This document shows positions 8,500 to 19,920 of a stretch of DNA of 64,000 nucleotides, in pieces; within the stretch, counting starts at the first letter, position 1; the number at the start of each line of letters is the position of its first letter. The notes beneath the pieces were generated by a model that did not search any database, was not told the DNA's origin, and saw only the letters and a program-made list of their open reading frames with translations. Position numbers and translations under genes: made by a program. Origin of the DNA: Sorex araneus (taxonomy: Eukaryota > Chordata > Mammalia > Eulipotyphla > Soricidae); contig NC_073306.1 in NCBI RefSeq assembly GCF_027595985.1, positions 194,834,000 through 194,897,999 of the forward strand. The letters are read 5' to 3'.

Positions 8500-10165
8500 C
8501 CTGTGGCTCATATATCCCTTTTCACAATGCTCTACACAACCTCGATAGCCACATTCACCTGCCCACATACCAAATTCCACTGAATGGATATATCAATCCC
8601 ACCATTCTTTCTTCCGAAATCCGAAACGCCATTTCATCAGTAAAGAAGCGTACAGCACCCGGTCCAGACAAGTTCAGACCTGAACACCTGAAGAATCTGC
8701 CACCAGTACTCATCGATACACTGGCTCAGCTCTTCACATGCTACCTGTTTGAATGCAAGGTTCCTTCCCAATGGAAAACCAGCAGGACCATCCCTGTTGT
8801 ACAAGAAGGGAGATATCCACGACATCGGCAACTATCACCCAATCTGCCTATTGTCCGTCATCTACAAGTTATTCACTTCAGTCATCCTGAATAGGATTGG
8901 CAGAACACTAGATGAAGGACAAACATACAAGCAAGATGGGTTCCAAAAAGGATTCAGCACAATAGACCATATCCACATGGTGACCAAGCTCACTGAGGTT
9001 TCATGAGAGTTCAAGGTGCCGCTCTGTCTAATGTTTATTGATTTAAAGAAGGCCTTTGATTCTGTTGAGACTGAAGCTGACATCGAAGCCCTAGCCAAAC
9101 AGGGCATTCAAATTCAATACATCAGGATCCTCCATGAGCTGTATTACAGATTCACCACCAGGATCTCACCGTTCTCCAAGGAAGTGATCATCTACACAAA
9201 GAGAGGTGATCAGCAGGGCGATACCATTTCACTGAAACTCTTTAGTACCACCCTTGAGAACATCATACAATGACTGGAATGGGAAAAAATAGGAGCAAAG
9301 ATAGACAGTCAGCAACTACACCACCTCCGCTTTGCTGATGATATCGTTCTAATAACACCAAACAGTAGCCAAAAGGCACGAATGCTGGCCAACTTCGACC
9401 ACAAGTGTGGAAAGGTTGGACTGCAGCTGAATATCATGAAGACAATGTTCATGAGAAACGGACTAGTTCCTGATCTTCCACTTCCTATCAACAGAAAGAA
9501 CATCTCCGAATGCAGCAGTTATGTGTACCTAGGTCAAGAACACAGCATGACTTACAACCTGGCACCTGAGCTGCACAGGAGGAAGAGAGCGGCGTGGATC
9601 ACCTTTAAGAGCATCGAAGAAGTTAAGAGGAAGAAGAATCTCCAGCTCTGGGCATATCTTTTCGACTCCACCATTCTTTCTGCAGTAAATTATGCCTCAG
9701 AGACCTGGGCCCTACGAAAACAGGATAATAATGCTATTCAGATCTCCCAAAGAGGAATCAAAAGAGCTATGCTTGGAATATCACATTTCACTCAAGTGAG
9801 AGCAGCAATCTGGAGTTCCAACCTCCACCGACAATTGAGAATCAGGGATGCCGTCTCGGTTGCCAAGGCGTTGAAAATCAGATGGTTCTGGACATGTAAT
9901 GTTATTTGGAGATGACCACTGGACTAGAGCTGTTACCGACTGAATTTCACGGAATGTCAAAAGAATGCCTGGCCGCCCACCTAGGAGATGGTCAGACTTC
10001 TTCGTCAAGACCCTGAATGAACGGTTTGAGGTTCTTTGTGTTCCTCGAGCGAGCAGAAGCCATTGGGCTACACTAGCACACAACAGGGACTAATGGAGAT
10101 ATTACTGGCACCCACTCGAGCAAAACCAATGAGCAACGGGATGACAAGTTATACAAGTGATGTCA
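8500..10165 (+). pseudogene. Decayed RTE-clade LINE (reverse transcriptase to 3' end)
   Basis: The broken frame encodes, in order, an RTE-type polymerase region (APGPDKFRPEHLKNLPPVL), the NYHPICLLSVIYKLF fingers motif, a palm motif DLKKAFDSVE, GDQQGDTIS, the catalytic box FADDIVLI (FADD at 9331-9342), then SECSSYVYLG-type thumb sequence and the RKQD..AI..SQR C-terminal block typical of RTE elements. It is 5'-truncated. Breaks: a frameshift near 8795-8800, in-frame TGA at 9004 and 9271, and another frameshift near 9885. The 3' end (about 10088-10150) reads ATTACTGGCACCCACTCGAG then CAACGGGATGACA, the same tail found on SOR long-form SINEs in this window. Inactive copy; clade assignment is from motif recognition. 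Confidence 0.85.
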
Positions 10166-10679
10166 CAAAATAAAACAAATTAAAAACTTTAAAGCTGTAA
10201 ATGAATAAATAAATTACATGTAATTTTTAAAAGCAGAGGTTAACAATGCCTCAATCAGCAACTAAAAAGAGAGAAATTACATAACGGGGAATTCCCACAA
10301 GACTGTTGTATTTGGGCAGCATGAACTTTTTAAACAAGGAGAGAGTAGAATTGTAAACGCTGAAAGAAAAAAATAATTAATTCTTTATCTATTAATAATT
10401 AATTAATTATTAATGCCCTACCCAGAAAAGCCAGTTTTCAGAAAGGGAGAGGCTTTCCTAAACAAACAAAAGCTTAAGAAGACTTCACCTGTATTACAAA
10501 TACAGTAATATTTGTACAGTAATATTTGCCCACTTCACCTGTATTACAAATATTTTAATTTTTAATGTGGATGTAATGAAACACTAACATTGATAAATAG
10601 AGCAAGGTAGCATAGACTTATTGCTAATATGAAATAGATAAAGCCAGATACACTAAATGTTTACACTTCGAATGGTGCA
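10166..10679. other. AT-rich spacer, nothing recognised
   Basis: No gene or identifiable repeat, apart from a short local duplication of 'cacctgtattacaaatac' (about 10487 and 10533). Confidence 0.45.
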
Positions 10680-10915
10680 GATTCCAAAACACAGTCTCTA
10701 CAGGAATGATAAGACAAGATCCAAGTTGCAACCCCAAGGACTTGTGATGTACCTGTCAAGGTGGGCATAGAATATGGGGACACTGGCGGAGGGAAGCCTA
10801 CACCAACAGAGGGATCAGTATTGGAACATCATATGTCTGTAACTCAACTACCAATATCCTTGTAAATCACAGTTCCCTGATTAAGTACAATGTATACTAA
10901 TAAAAATTAAAAGGG
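10680..10915 (+). mobile_element. Old L1-like 3' end
   Basis: A degenerate version of the L1 3' UTR pattern (gggacactggcggagggaag, then 'gtctgtaactcaactacca' and a terminal 'aataaaaattaaaa'). It resembles the segment at 19.3-19.5 kb. No coding part remains. Confidence 0.5.
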
Positions 10916-11690
10916 ACATAGAAAAAATACAGGTAGCAAAAAATAACCATGTTACATAATATCCATAACTATAATCATTTATTTATTATACAAATAATGC
11001 ATCAAAAGTTTTAAGCCAATAAATCTGCATGTTGTAGACTCAAAAAAAAAGGCTAAAACTTTCAGCTACTTACTGTAAAACACAAATTGTTTTTGTTACC
11101 TTCCTGTTTTTCCGAATGCTAACAAATTCCATAATCTACAAAAATTACTTTTTCTTGTATTTTACACAGGATTCTGGAAGAAAAGCTCTAAGGCAGGATT
11201 TTTCCCCCCTAATTGATTCACAAAATCCAATGCAGCCTATAAGAAATAGCAGTCATTTGATAAGGGATAGAATCTTTTTCGTTAGTTATACCTGCTGGGT
11301 TTTGACTACAAACAAAATTTAATTTTGCAGGAATAGAAAGCATTGCTAGCATTTCAAACTGAGACCAAAAATAAACTCTTTCTTCTTCTCCCTGAGCACA
11401 CAGCTAAACATTTCCCAGGATTCGTTGGTCATATGACTGAGTTCCAAACTGTTGTACTATGAGTTATTCATATAGATTATGAGCAGCATTGATATAGTGA
11501 CTCCAGACAAAATCTCATATAAGTATGCTATTGCTTCCATTTTATTTTTTAAATAACTGGATCAAGGTGTTGATTATCTCCCTGAAGATAATGAAGTCAC
11601 AGCATGAAAAGTATCTGAATTACCACCTGAAGTTAACCAAGGATCTACCATTCTCTTTATTGTCCCTCTCCTTGCTTATGTTATCATCCA
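10916..11690. other. Intergenic sequence, nothing recognised
   Basis: AT-rich sequence with no supported exon, RNA gene or dated repeat. Confidence 0.45.
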
Positions 11691-11769
11691 TGTGGTGTCC
11701 AGGAATCACACACTTGGTTCAGCGTTCACACACAGCCTGTTATGGTGCTTCAGAAGTTTCGTTTGTGAC

Positions 11770-11885
11770 TCGAGAGGACCACACCTATAGTGTCAGGAGA
11801 CACACTCAGTGATGTTTAGAGGTACAAAGGCTGAATTCATGCAAGCAAGGCAAGCAGTCTCCCACTGATCCACATCCCAGGGCCT
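11770..11885 (-). mobile_element. Old tRNA-SINE remnant
   Basis: Weak reverse-strand similarity to the local SINEs (gtgtcaggagacacactcag ... ctcccactgatccacatcccagggcc). Strongly diverged. Confidence 0.4.
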
Positions 11886-11913
11886 TATAATGCCAATCCT
11901 AAAAAAAAAAAAA

Positions 11914-12060
11914 GTCCTGGGCTAGGGAGATAGTGCATCACAAAGGTGTTTAACTTGCATGCAGCACACCTGGTTCAATCCTCAGCATCTAATATGGTCC
12001 CCCAAACTCCCTCAGTGATCCCTGAGTGCAGTCCTGAGCACAGCAGATATGATCGACAGA
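11914..12060 (+). mobile_element. tRNA-derived SINE (diverged SOR-like)
   Basis: Starts 'tgggctagggagatagtgca', contains a B-box-like 'ggttcaatcctcagcat' and the 'agtgatccctgagtgcag' body. It has no clean A-tail because the tail expanded into the adjacent GGAA repeat. Confidence 0.65.
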
Positions 12061-12069
12061 GAGAAAGAG

Positions 12070-12262
12070 AGAGGAAGGAAGGAAGGAAGGAAGGAAGAAA
12101 GGAAGGAAGGAAGGAAGGAAGGAAGGAAGGAAGGAAGGAAGGAAGGAAGGAAGGAAGGAAGGAAGGAAGGAAGGAAGGAAGGAAGGAGGGAGGGAGGGAG
12201 GGAGGGAGGGAGGGAGGGAGGGAGGGAGGGAGGGAGGGAGAGAGGGAAGGAGGGAGGGAGAA
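12070..12262 (+). repeat. (GGAA)n then (GGGA)n microsatellite
   Basis: About 110 bp of GGAA repeats followed by about 70 bp of GGGA repeats, growing from the 3' end of the preceding SINE. The long open frames across it are artefacts of a 4-bp repeat lacking stop codons. Confidence 0.95.
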
Positions 12263-13375
12263 GTTGACATATGTAAATTACTGAAAGTAAGGAATTATAA
12301 GTATCATTAGTTATCGTTAGTAGATAAGCTTGTTTTTAATCCAAGTTTTATTTAAATACCATGTTTTACAATGGTATCAATATTCATGCTCTAGGCTTAC
12401 ATTCCTACTATATCACCAGTATCTTCCACCACACCGCTGTTGCTATGTGCCACCACTGTGTTCCTTCTAGCCTCCCACCACTACCCAGGTGGCTTCCTCA
12501 GCTCTGTTGGCAGTAACTGGTTCTATTTTCATTGGCCGCTGTCAAATTCCTCACCTTGTGTTATTGTATTGCACATATGAATAGTATCCAGTATTTATCT
12601 TTCTCCTTATGACTTACTTTACTTAGCATGATGCCCTCAAGATCCGTGTGAATTGCCATGAATGTCAAGATTTGATCTTTCTTATAGCTAAATGATATTC
12701 CATTATGTACAAATGTACTACAATATCTTAGTCCACTCATCTGTTGCTGGACACTTTCCTGATATTGGCTATTGTAAATAGCACTGCATTAAATCTCAAT
12801 GTGCATATAACTTTTCAAATTAATTTTTTGCTGTTCTTGGGAAATATGCTAAGGAGCAGAATTTCTGGGTCACATGGATATTCTATTTTTAATTTTTTGA
12901 GAAGTTTTTATACTCTTTTCCATAGAATCTAAACCAGTTGACATACCCACCAATAGTGTGATTATGATGGTGTTTTCACCCCATTCTCAGAACTAGGTTT
13001 GGGGTCTTTTCAACATTTTTTATATTGTCCATTATCAACAGTATGAAGTAATATCATATACATTTTGCTTTAAATTTCCCTAATATTCAATGATGATGAA
13101 TAATTTTCCACATGCCTCTTAATTTCTTTCAGAAAATATCTGTTGACTTCCTCTTTTTATTTATTTTTTTTTCTGATTTTGCTCACACCTCCCATTTTTT
13201 GACACAGAACTTTAAATGTATCTTATATGTCTTGGATATTAGATCTTTGTCAGATGTATGATATCCAAGTATTTTCTCCCATTCTGTGCCTGTCTTTTTA
13301 TTGTAGCCATCATTTCTTTCTCAGTTTAGAAACTTTTTAGCTTACCATTTATTTTTGCTTTTTGTTGTCTTTGCT

Positions 13376-13562
13376 CCTCCGCCCCTCTTGGAGAGCCCAG
13401 CAAGCAACAGAGAGTATCTCGACCAAACAGCAGAGCCTGGCAAGCTACCCGTGGCGTATTGGATATGCCAAAAACAGTAACAATAAGCTTACAATGAGAC
13501 ATTACTGGTGCCCGCTCGAACAAATCGATGAGCAATGGGATGACAGTGACAGTAACAGCTGT
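13376..13562 (+). mobile_element. SOR long-form SINE, 5'-truncated, RTE-type tail
   Basis: Contains the long-form body (cctggcaagctacccgtggc, 'ggatatgccaaaaacagtaa') and ends 'attactggtgcccgctcgaa ... gatgagcaatgggatgacag', matching the RTE LINE 3' end at 10.1 kb. The tRNA-like head is missing. Confidence 0.8.
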
Positions 13563-13647
13563 CCTTGCTAGTGAGGTTAAATCACTGAAGACACCTCAGA
13601 GGTAAACATAGTAGAGAGTTCTACCTCTGTTTTCCTTAATGATTTTT

Positions 13648-13735
13648 TTTTAATTCTTTTATTATTTCACCATGTGGAAAGTTACAAAGCTTTCAGGTTA
13701 AAGTCTCAGTTATACAATGCTCAAACACCCATCCC
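13648..13735 (-). mobile_element. Very short L1 3' end with 17-bp TSD
   Basis: Reverse complement of the L1 3' tail (attatttcaccatgtggaaa ... caaacacccatcc), bounded by the perfect 17-bp direct repeat tttccttaatgattttt at 13631-13647 and 13736-13752. A severely 5'-truncated insertion into the older L1. Confidence 0.8.
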
Positions 13736-14077
13736 TTTCCTTAATGATTTTTATAAATTTGGGTTTAATGTTGGCATCTTTAGTCCATTCTGAATTAATC
13801 TGTGTGTATAATGCAACGCGGGGATCCAATTTCACTTTTTTTCCATGTGGCTAACAAACTTCTCGAACATAATTTGTTGAAGATTTTTTTGCCTCACTTA
13901 ATGTATTTCACTCCTTTGAAAGTAACTGTCCTTACATCTGAAGGTTTATCTCTGGGCACTCAATTCTTTCCCAATGGTCTGAGTGTCTAACTTTCGTACA
14001 TACCACACCAAATTTTACTATCACTTTATAGTGTAGTTTAAAGACGGGGAATATTGCTGTCTCAAAAATAGAAAAAT

Positions 14078-14664
14078 GGGTCAACTGGAGGGTGGCAGGT
14101 AAGGCTCCTCCCCACCCCAATGGAGCCAAGCCCAACTGGCGAAAACCTCTAGAACTCAACTGCTGCTGGACTCAGAGCCCTTCTCCACAATCTTGTCTCA
14201 CCCACGAAGGAATCTATTCCTGGACATCTCATACTTTACACCACCAATATGCCAAGAGTAGCATACCACATTTGATTGGGTTTAAAATATAAGGCACCAA
14301 TCTCAGGGGGAAATATATGTATACAGACAGATATAGTTATTGATACAGAGATGCACACAAGGCTCACCCCTTAACAACATGCACTAATCTCTTATAGAAT
14401 GGCTTAATGGCTTCTGGGTGAAATACAACAATCTTCACACACTTTCCTCTAAGAAACCTTTTTGTCTCATTTTTTAGTGGATTATTCATAATAAGCAATA
14501 CAAAATAAATTATTTTCATTCTGCTTTGGGGGAAGTTTGGGGTTTAGGATGGAAATATGGTGGTGGGAAGGTGTGATGGTGTTGGGATTGGTGTTCAAAT
14601 ATTAAATGTAATCATATACTGTGAACAACTTATAAAAATTAAAATTTTATTTTTTTGAAAAAAA
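14078..14664 (+). mobile_element. Retroposon insertion without ORF, L1-like 3' end
   Basis: It interrupts the L1 and ends with a pattern like other L1 3' ends here (ggatggaaatatggtggtgg, then an A-rich tail at about 14640-14664). Flanks share an A-rich near-repeat (aaaatagaa). The 5' part is not recognised and has no coding capacity. Confidence 0.45.
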
Positions 14665-15000
14665 AGAAAATAGAAGAAAATCTCTCTTTGTTTTTGGCAT
14701 TGCTTTGTTATTTGGGTGGTTTCATACAAATTTTAGAAGCTTTTGGTCTATGTCCTTAAAGAATGTCAAGTGGATCTTTTTAGAGATTATATTTAATCTG
14801 TACAGTGTTCCTTTTAGTAGTGATTTGAAATTCTCACTTAAGAGTTATGTCCTTTGTTGAATTAACTCTGATATTTAATTTTTTGACAGAATTGTAAGAT
14901 TGTTTAATTATTTTGTATTTGTTATAATTTGCATATAAATATGCAACATATTTCTGCACACTGATTTTGTAGTCTGTTATCTTACTACAGACAGAGGATT

Positions 15001-15499
15001 AAATTAGGGATCACTAAGACAATCAAATATTGGGAAGTCAAACCAGATATTGTGAATAGTGAGAAGTCTATCATACTGGTGGTATCCTCAGGAATATCAC
15101 CATTATAAAGGAATGAAATTTGAGAAACCATGTTTCAATGGATAAGTAGCCTAATATTACATGAGAATCAGGAACAAAATTTGCCCCAATAGTGAGGTGA
15201 ATCACTTAAGTTATGAATAATTTCTACTTTAATTGTATGTATGATATTCCAAGTTGTTCCTTTTTAGAGGATTATTCTTAAATATGGTAGGCTGGAGGGT
15301 GACCAAATCAACACTGCCTGAAATCATATTTTTAACTCCTAAAATAACATATTTTTTTGAAAAAATAAAACTGAAAAACAAGCAGAATCAGTTAGCAGGT
15401 ATTATGATCTTCATTTGCATAATATACCATACTACAAAATATGGCCAATACAATGAAGATCAAATGTGCACCTAATTAGATATACAATTCATTACTGTT
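15001..15499. other. Intergenic sequence, nothing recognised
   Basis: AT-rich; no supported gene or repeat. Confidence 0.45.
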
Positions 15500-15514
15500 A
15501 AAAAAATAATACTG

Positions 15515-16277
15515 GTGCCGCCACCACACCTTCTCCAGATGGAACCCTGGCGCCACTGAGCAGCAACTAACACGGCTCCAGGATTCGGGACTGGGACAGA
15601 TCCGAGCCGCGGGGGCCACTGGAGTGGGGCGGCGCCAGCCCAAAACTCCAAGTGGTCCCGGCCTCCGGAAGTCACGCCCTCGACCTACCCTCGGCGCCAT
15701 CTTCATGCCACAATCCACAGAGAAGCGGCAGGCATTCTGGTGAGCAACGCGGCCCGGACAATGCTCCGGACCCGAATCGGGGCCAGCAACACCGGGGGGC
15801 CGGAAGGAGGAGGTGCCGCCACCACACCTTCTCCAGATGGAACCCTGGTGCCACTGAGCAGCAACTAACACGGCTCCAGGATTCGGGACTGGGACAGATC
15901 CGAGCCGCGAGGCCGCGTTAGCCTTTTCTAACACCTGAAAACATACAATATTTGAATGGAAAACTAATTATCAAATGCCTCCTTATTAGGGTTATCTTGT
16001 TTGGGTATATAACTTCCACAACAATAGTGAGTTTTGTGTTGAAATATGGAACGTAATCAAGGTGAAGAGAAAATAAAGTGAGGTTCATCAGTTATACAGT
16101 TGGGGTGGAGGGCGGGGGGTATACCGGGGATTTTGGTGGTGGAATATGGGCACTGGTGAAGGGATGGTGTTTAAATACGGTGTAAATGAGACATAAACCT
16201 GAGAACTCTGTAACTTTCCACATGGTGATAAAATTTAAAAAAATATATAATAAAAGGCAAAAAAAAAAGAAAAAAAG
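15515..16277 (+). mobile_element. Composite retroelement: GC-rich tandem monomers joined to L1 3' UTR, with TSD
   Basis: A complete insertion flanked by the perfect 15-bp repeat aaaaaaataatactg (15500-15514 and 16278-16292) and ending in an A-rich tail. The first 400 bp are GC-rich and contain a 98-bp sequence twice, at 15514-15611 and 15812-15909 (offset 298 bp, one mismatch), so about 1.3 monomers. The last part (from about 15930) is the L1 3' UTR: it shares 'aattatcaaatgc' and 'aacaatagtgagttt' with the L1 that carries an ORF2 C-terminus at 46.4-47.2 kb. No ORF lies between. The monomers look like an L1-type tandem 5' promoter, but that is inference. Confidence 0.75.
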
Positions 16278-16292
16278 AAAAAAATAATACTG

Positions 16293-17009
16293 ATGTAGGT
16301 TCAAAATAATATAGAATTAACAAATAAAACAGAACATTTCCACTAAAATTTTATGAAAACACTCTAGTGCCTTCAATTATTTATATTTTTTGTACTTTTT
16401 TCAGATTTAAACATTAATTCTTAGATGAAATTAACATGAGTAATGGTACGCTTTTTCTTTGTTAGTACCACTAAACTTTCTGAAGAATTATGAAAACCTT
16501 GGTGTTGGAACCTGAGTGTAACATAGCTTAGCAAACCTTCCAGGAAACTTGAGCACTTGGAAAATCCTGGTATGCCGATTCACAGCACAACTTCCTCCAA
16601 AGTAACACAAAAGACAAATATCAAGCACAGTAAATGACAATGACAACCATTTATTCTATTGTTTAAGCACAACACTTGATCCAATTATGACCTTCTTCAT
16701 AGAACCCTATTTCCTTTCTCTTAAAAAAAGAGAAGGACAGGGTAAGGTTATAAAAACCATTGTTGGGTACCTGATTCTTCTTTTCTGCGTCCTTTGTCTT
16801 CACTTATACTTTGAGTTCATGGAGCTCACATGCAGCAATAACAAGAATACATTTAAGTAGCTGTTTGAGCACGTGAGAAAGAAGACACTATCAGGGTATG
16901 TTATTGCTGCATGTATAGAGGCTTTGAAAAAAACCCAAATTAAGATTTATTTTGTTAACTTTAGATTTTTCACTCTGCTATAAGCAATATGTTATTGTGA
17001 TAAGCTTAC
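16293..17009. other. Intergenic sequence, nothing recognised
   Basis: AT-rich; no supported gene, RNA or recognisable repeat. Confidence 0.45.
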
Positions 17010-17022
17010 AATAAAAGACATC

Positions 17023-17210
17023 TGCGGGGCCGGAGCGTTATCACAGCAGGTAGGGTGTTTGCCTTGCACGCAGCCAACCTGGGTTCAATCCCTGGCATCC
17101 CATATGGTCCCCCAAGCACTTCCAGGAGTAATTCCTGAGTGCAAAGCCAGGAGCAACCCCTGAGCATCGCTGGGTGTGCCAAAAAAAAATCAAAAATAAA
17201 TAAATAAATA
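17023..17210 (+). mobile_element. SOR-type SINE with 13-bp TSD
   Basis: Near-consensus head (ggggccggagcgttatcaca), B-box-like 'gggttcaatccctgg', 3' body and an (AAAT)n tail. Bounded by the direct repeat aataaaagacatc at 17010-17022 and 17211-17223. A young copy. Confidence 0.92.
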
Positions 17211-17223
17211 AATAAAAGACATC

Positions 17224-17935
17224 ATAGCAGCACTGTTTACAATAGCAAGAATCTGAAAAAAAAATGAGTGCCCAAGAACAGATGACTGGTTAAAGCTTGG
17301 TACATCTACACAATGGAATACTATGCAGCTGTTAGAAAGGATGAAGTCATGAAATTTGCATATAAGTGGATCAACAAGGAGAATATCATGTTAAATGAAA
17401 TGAGTCAGAAAGAGAGAGACAGATATAGAAGGATTGCACTCATTTGTGGGGTACAAAATAACAGAATAGGAGACTTACATCCAAGAATAGTAGTAGAGAT
17501 GAATACCAGGAGGATTGCTCCATGGCTTGGAAGCCAGCCTCACATGGTGGGGGAAAAGGCAGCTCAGATAGAGAAGGGACCACCAAGAATAGGGTGCTTG
17601 GAGGGCCTGTTCGGGATGGGAGATGCAAGCTGAAAGTAGACTACAGACCTAATGATGGCCATCCAATACCTCTATTGCAAACCACAACACCCATAAGGAG
17701 AGAGAGGGAGAGAGAGAGAGAGAGCAAGAGGGAATGCACTGCCACAGAGGCAGGGGGAGGGGAGGCTAGGGGTCAGGGGGGGTGGGAGGGATACCGGGAT
17801 CATTGGTGGTGGAGAATGGGCACTGGTGGAGGGATGGGTACTCAATCATTGTATGACTGAAACATAAGCATGAAAGTAAGTCTGTAACTGTACCCCACAG
17901 TGATTCATTAAAAAAAATTTTAATTAAAAAAAAGT
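17224..17935 (+). mobile_element. L1 ORF2 C-terminus and 3' UTR
   Basis: The frame from 17313 reads MEYYAAVRKDEVMKFAYKW, then ENIMLNEMSQKERDRY, which is the C-terminal end of L1 ORF2. It is followed by a G-rich 3' UTR with a GA microsatellite (about 17699-17728) and the terminal 'cacagtgattcatt' plus A-tail. 5'-truncated. Confidence 0.85.
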
Positions 17936-18311
17936 ACAGCCAGTAATTCTGCTTTTACCAATCTGTAAGATATATGTCAGAGAACATAATAGGAAAATAT
18001 ATTCAATAAATAAAAATAAATGCATTCATTAAGCCACATAGTAAGAGTTTAATAATAAAATAGCAGTGCAATTTTCCCTTGTTCTGGCATTCTAGCTCTG
18101 TATTTTAATTAGTTTGCCAGACAAAGTCATAGAACTAAGAAATACAAAACAACAGAAAAAATATGTCAAGAAAGAAAAGCAGGCTTTATTGTAGAATGTT
18201 TGCATAAAAATTCACTATTAGCAAATTTTTCATGATGCCACAACAAAAAAAAGAAAAACAGAAGCAAAACCAAAGAGTCAGGAATTCGTGTTTTCAAATT
18301 CTAGTTGTCTA

Positions 18312-18460
18312 AAACTGGAGAGATGGTGCAGTGAATGGAGCACTTGTCTTGCATGTGGCCAACCTAAGGTTCAATTCCTGTCACATAATCTCCTGAGTCC
18401 CACCAGGAGTGATCCCTGAACACCACAGGTATGTCCCAGAAGCCAAAAAAAAAGGGAAAA
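18312..18460 (+). mobile_element. Diverged SOR-like SINE
   Basis: Shows 'actggagagatggtgcagtg', 'cttgtcttgcatgtggccaa', 'aggttcaattcctg' and 'caggagtgatccctgaacac', then an A-run. Confidence 0.65.
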
Positions 18461-18544
18461 CAAACAAAAGGACAAATTCTAATTTTGTCACTTACTGGAT
18501 TTTATAATTTGAGCAAATTGTCTAAACTGCTGTGTAAAATGAAG

Positions 18545-18690
18545 ATGATTCAGATCCCAAGAGTAGTAGAGCAGGTAAAGTGCTTGGCTTGCACAAAACT
18601 GACTCAAGTGCGCTGACCAAGGTTGCTCCCTGGGCACAAGCTAGTATAGTAAGTCCTGAGCACAATGAGCTACAACATATGTATATACAA
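18545..18690 (+). mobile_element. Very old SINE remnant
   Basis: Faint match to the same SINE body (gtagagcaggtaaagtgctt ... gtaagtcctgagcacaatga). Confidence 0.35.
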
Positions 18691-18899
18691 ATATATATAC
18701 AGTTTTATATATATAGTTAATTTTTACAACATGCAGTAAACACTATACTCTATTCAATAATGGTAACCAGTTTTCTAAACTGGAGTTTGATTTTATGACA
18801 TATTGCACTAACTTATTAGAAATCAACATTTCATGCTTTCTCTGTTAAGGTTGATTTTCTCTTCCACTGAGCTCATTTAAGTGAGCATTATCGTATAAT

Positions 18900-19520
18900 C
18901 AATGTGCTTAGAAACGACCAAGTGCCCAAGAACAGATGACTGGATAAAGAAGCTATGTTATATATATGCACATTGGACTACTACACAGCCATTAGAAAAG
19001 TGAAGTCCTGAAATCTTCTGATACATTGATGGATTTGGAGAATATTATGCCAAGTGAAATAAATTAGAGGGAGAGGAACAGGCTCAGAATGAGCACACTC
19101 GTAGGAGGAACATCAAGAAACATAGTAGGGGAATAACGCTCAAAGACAATGGAAACAACGGGCAGGAGAACTGGGTCCTTAGTAGAAAGTTAGGGGAGGT
19201 GCTGTTTGGACAGAAAAGAGAACACTCTGGAAAAGAAAGAGGGAAGTGGGTGACTCTGGACAAAAACTGTGTGCTAAAAGGATATAAACTGATATGCATG
19301 ATACCCTTTCGGTAGCAGTATTGCAAACCACTGTGCCAAAAAGGAAAAAATGCCTTCCCTAAAGGCAGGTTGGGGGTGTGAGGGGAACTGGGGACATTGG
19401 CGGAGGGAGGGGGACACTGGTGAAGGGATTGGGGTTGGAACATTGTCTGTCTTTACTCAATCATGAATAAGTTTGTAACTTTGTAACTCACAATGATTTT
19501 TAATTAAAATATTTTAATGA
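18900..19520 (+). mobile_element. L1 ORF2 C-terminus and 3' UTR, diverged
   Basis: Starts in the ORF2 C-terminal region (caagtgcccaagaacagatg ... actacacagccattag) and continues into a 3' UTR ending 'cacaatgatttttaatt'. Frame broken. Confidence 0.7.
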
Positions 19521-19563
19521 CTTTTCATTAAAATAGTAATTCACAAAATTTCAATAATTTTTT

Positions 19564-19813
19564 TAATTTTTTATTAGAGAATCACTGTGATGTACAGTTA
19601 CAAACTTATGAACTTTTGTGTTTGCATTTTACTCATATAATGATCGTTTACCCATCCCTCCACCAGTGCCCATTCACCTCCACCCATGATCCCAGTGTCC
19701 CTCTCACCACCCCTATCCCCCACCACCCCACCCTGCCTCTGTGGCAGGGCATTCCCCTTTGTTCTCTCTCCTTTTGGGTGTTGTAGTTTGCAATAGAGGT
19801 ATTGAGTGGCCAT
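19564..19813 (-). mobile_element. L1 3' end forming the 3' half of a U6-L1 chimera
   Basis: Reverse complement of the L1 3' UTR (cagtgattctctaat at its end; 'tccaccagtgcccattc' on plus). Read on the minus strand it directly follows the U6 3' end with no gap, and it ends in an A-rich tail next to the left TSD. Confidence 0.85.
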
Positions 19814-19863
19814 AAAAATATGGAACACTTCACGAATTTGCGTGTCATCCTTGCGCAGGGGCC

Positions 19864-19896
<33 letters not shown>

Positions 19897-19920
19897 CATA
19901 TGTGCTGCCGAAGCGAGCAC
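19814..19920 (-). pseudogene. RNU6: U6 snRNA retrocopy, full length, fused to L1
   Basis: On the minus strand this is a full-length 107-nt U6 snRNA, from GTGCTCGCTTCGGCAGCAC to GTTCCATATTTTT. I see two differences from the mammalian U6 I know: ATACTAAA is ATGCTAAA, and GAAGCG is GAAGTG. Its 5' end abuts a target-site duplication and its 3' end runs straight into L1 sequence of the same orientation. It is therefore a template-switch retrocopy and not a genomic U6 gene with its own upstream promoter. Confidence 0.93.

Larger units (their letters stand above)
12340..15000 (-). mobile_element. Old L1 LINE, interrupted by younger insertions
   Basis: Reverse-strand L1 ORF2/3' sequence. The 12.6-13.3 kb part is the familiar mammalian L1 stretch (agcatgatgccctcaagatc, 'ggctattgtaaatagcac', 'agaatttctgggtcacatgg', 'tagatctttgtcagatgtatg'). 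It resumes at 13.74-14.07 kb (the 'cccaatggtctgagtgtc' block) and 14.67-15.0 kb. Three later insertions split it: a SINE (13376-13562), a short L1 3' end (13648-13735) and an unidentified retroposon (14078-14664). No intact frame. Confidence 0.75.

Noticed and set aside
12049-12267. Open frames of Lys-Glu-Gly or Pro-Ser-Leu repeats
   Set aside because: Pure GGAA/GGGA microsatellite, which has no stops in several frames.
15476-15934. Open frames over the GC-rich block
   Set aside because: They span a retroelement monomer repeated twice; no protein similarity recognised.
19814-19920. Functional U6 snRNA gene
   Set aside because: Flanking TSD starts at U6 base 1, so no native upstream promoter elements are attached, and the 3' end is fused to L1; it is a retrocopy.
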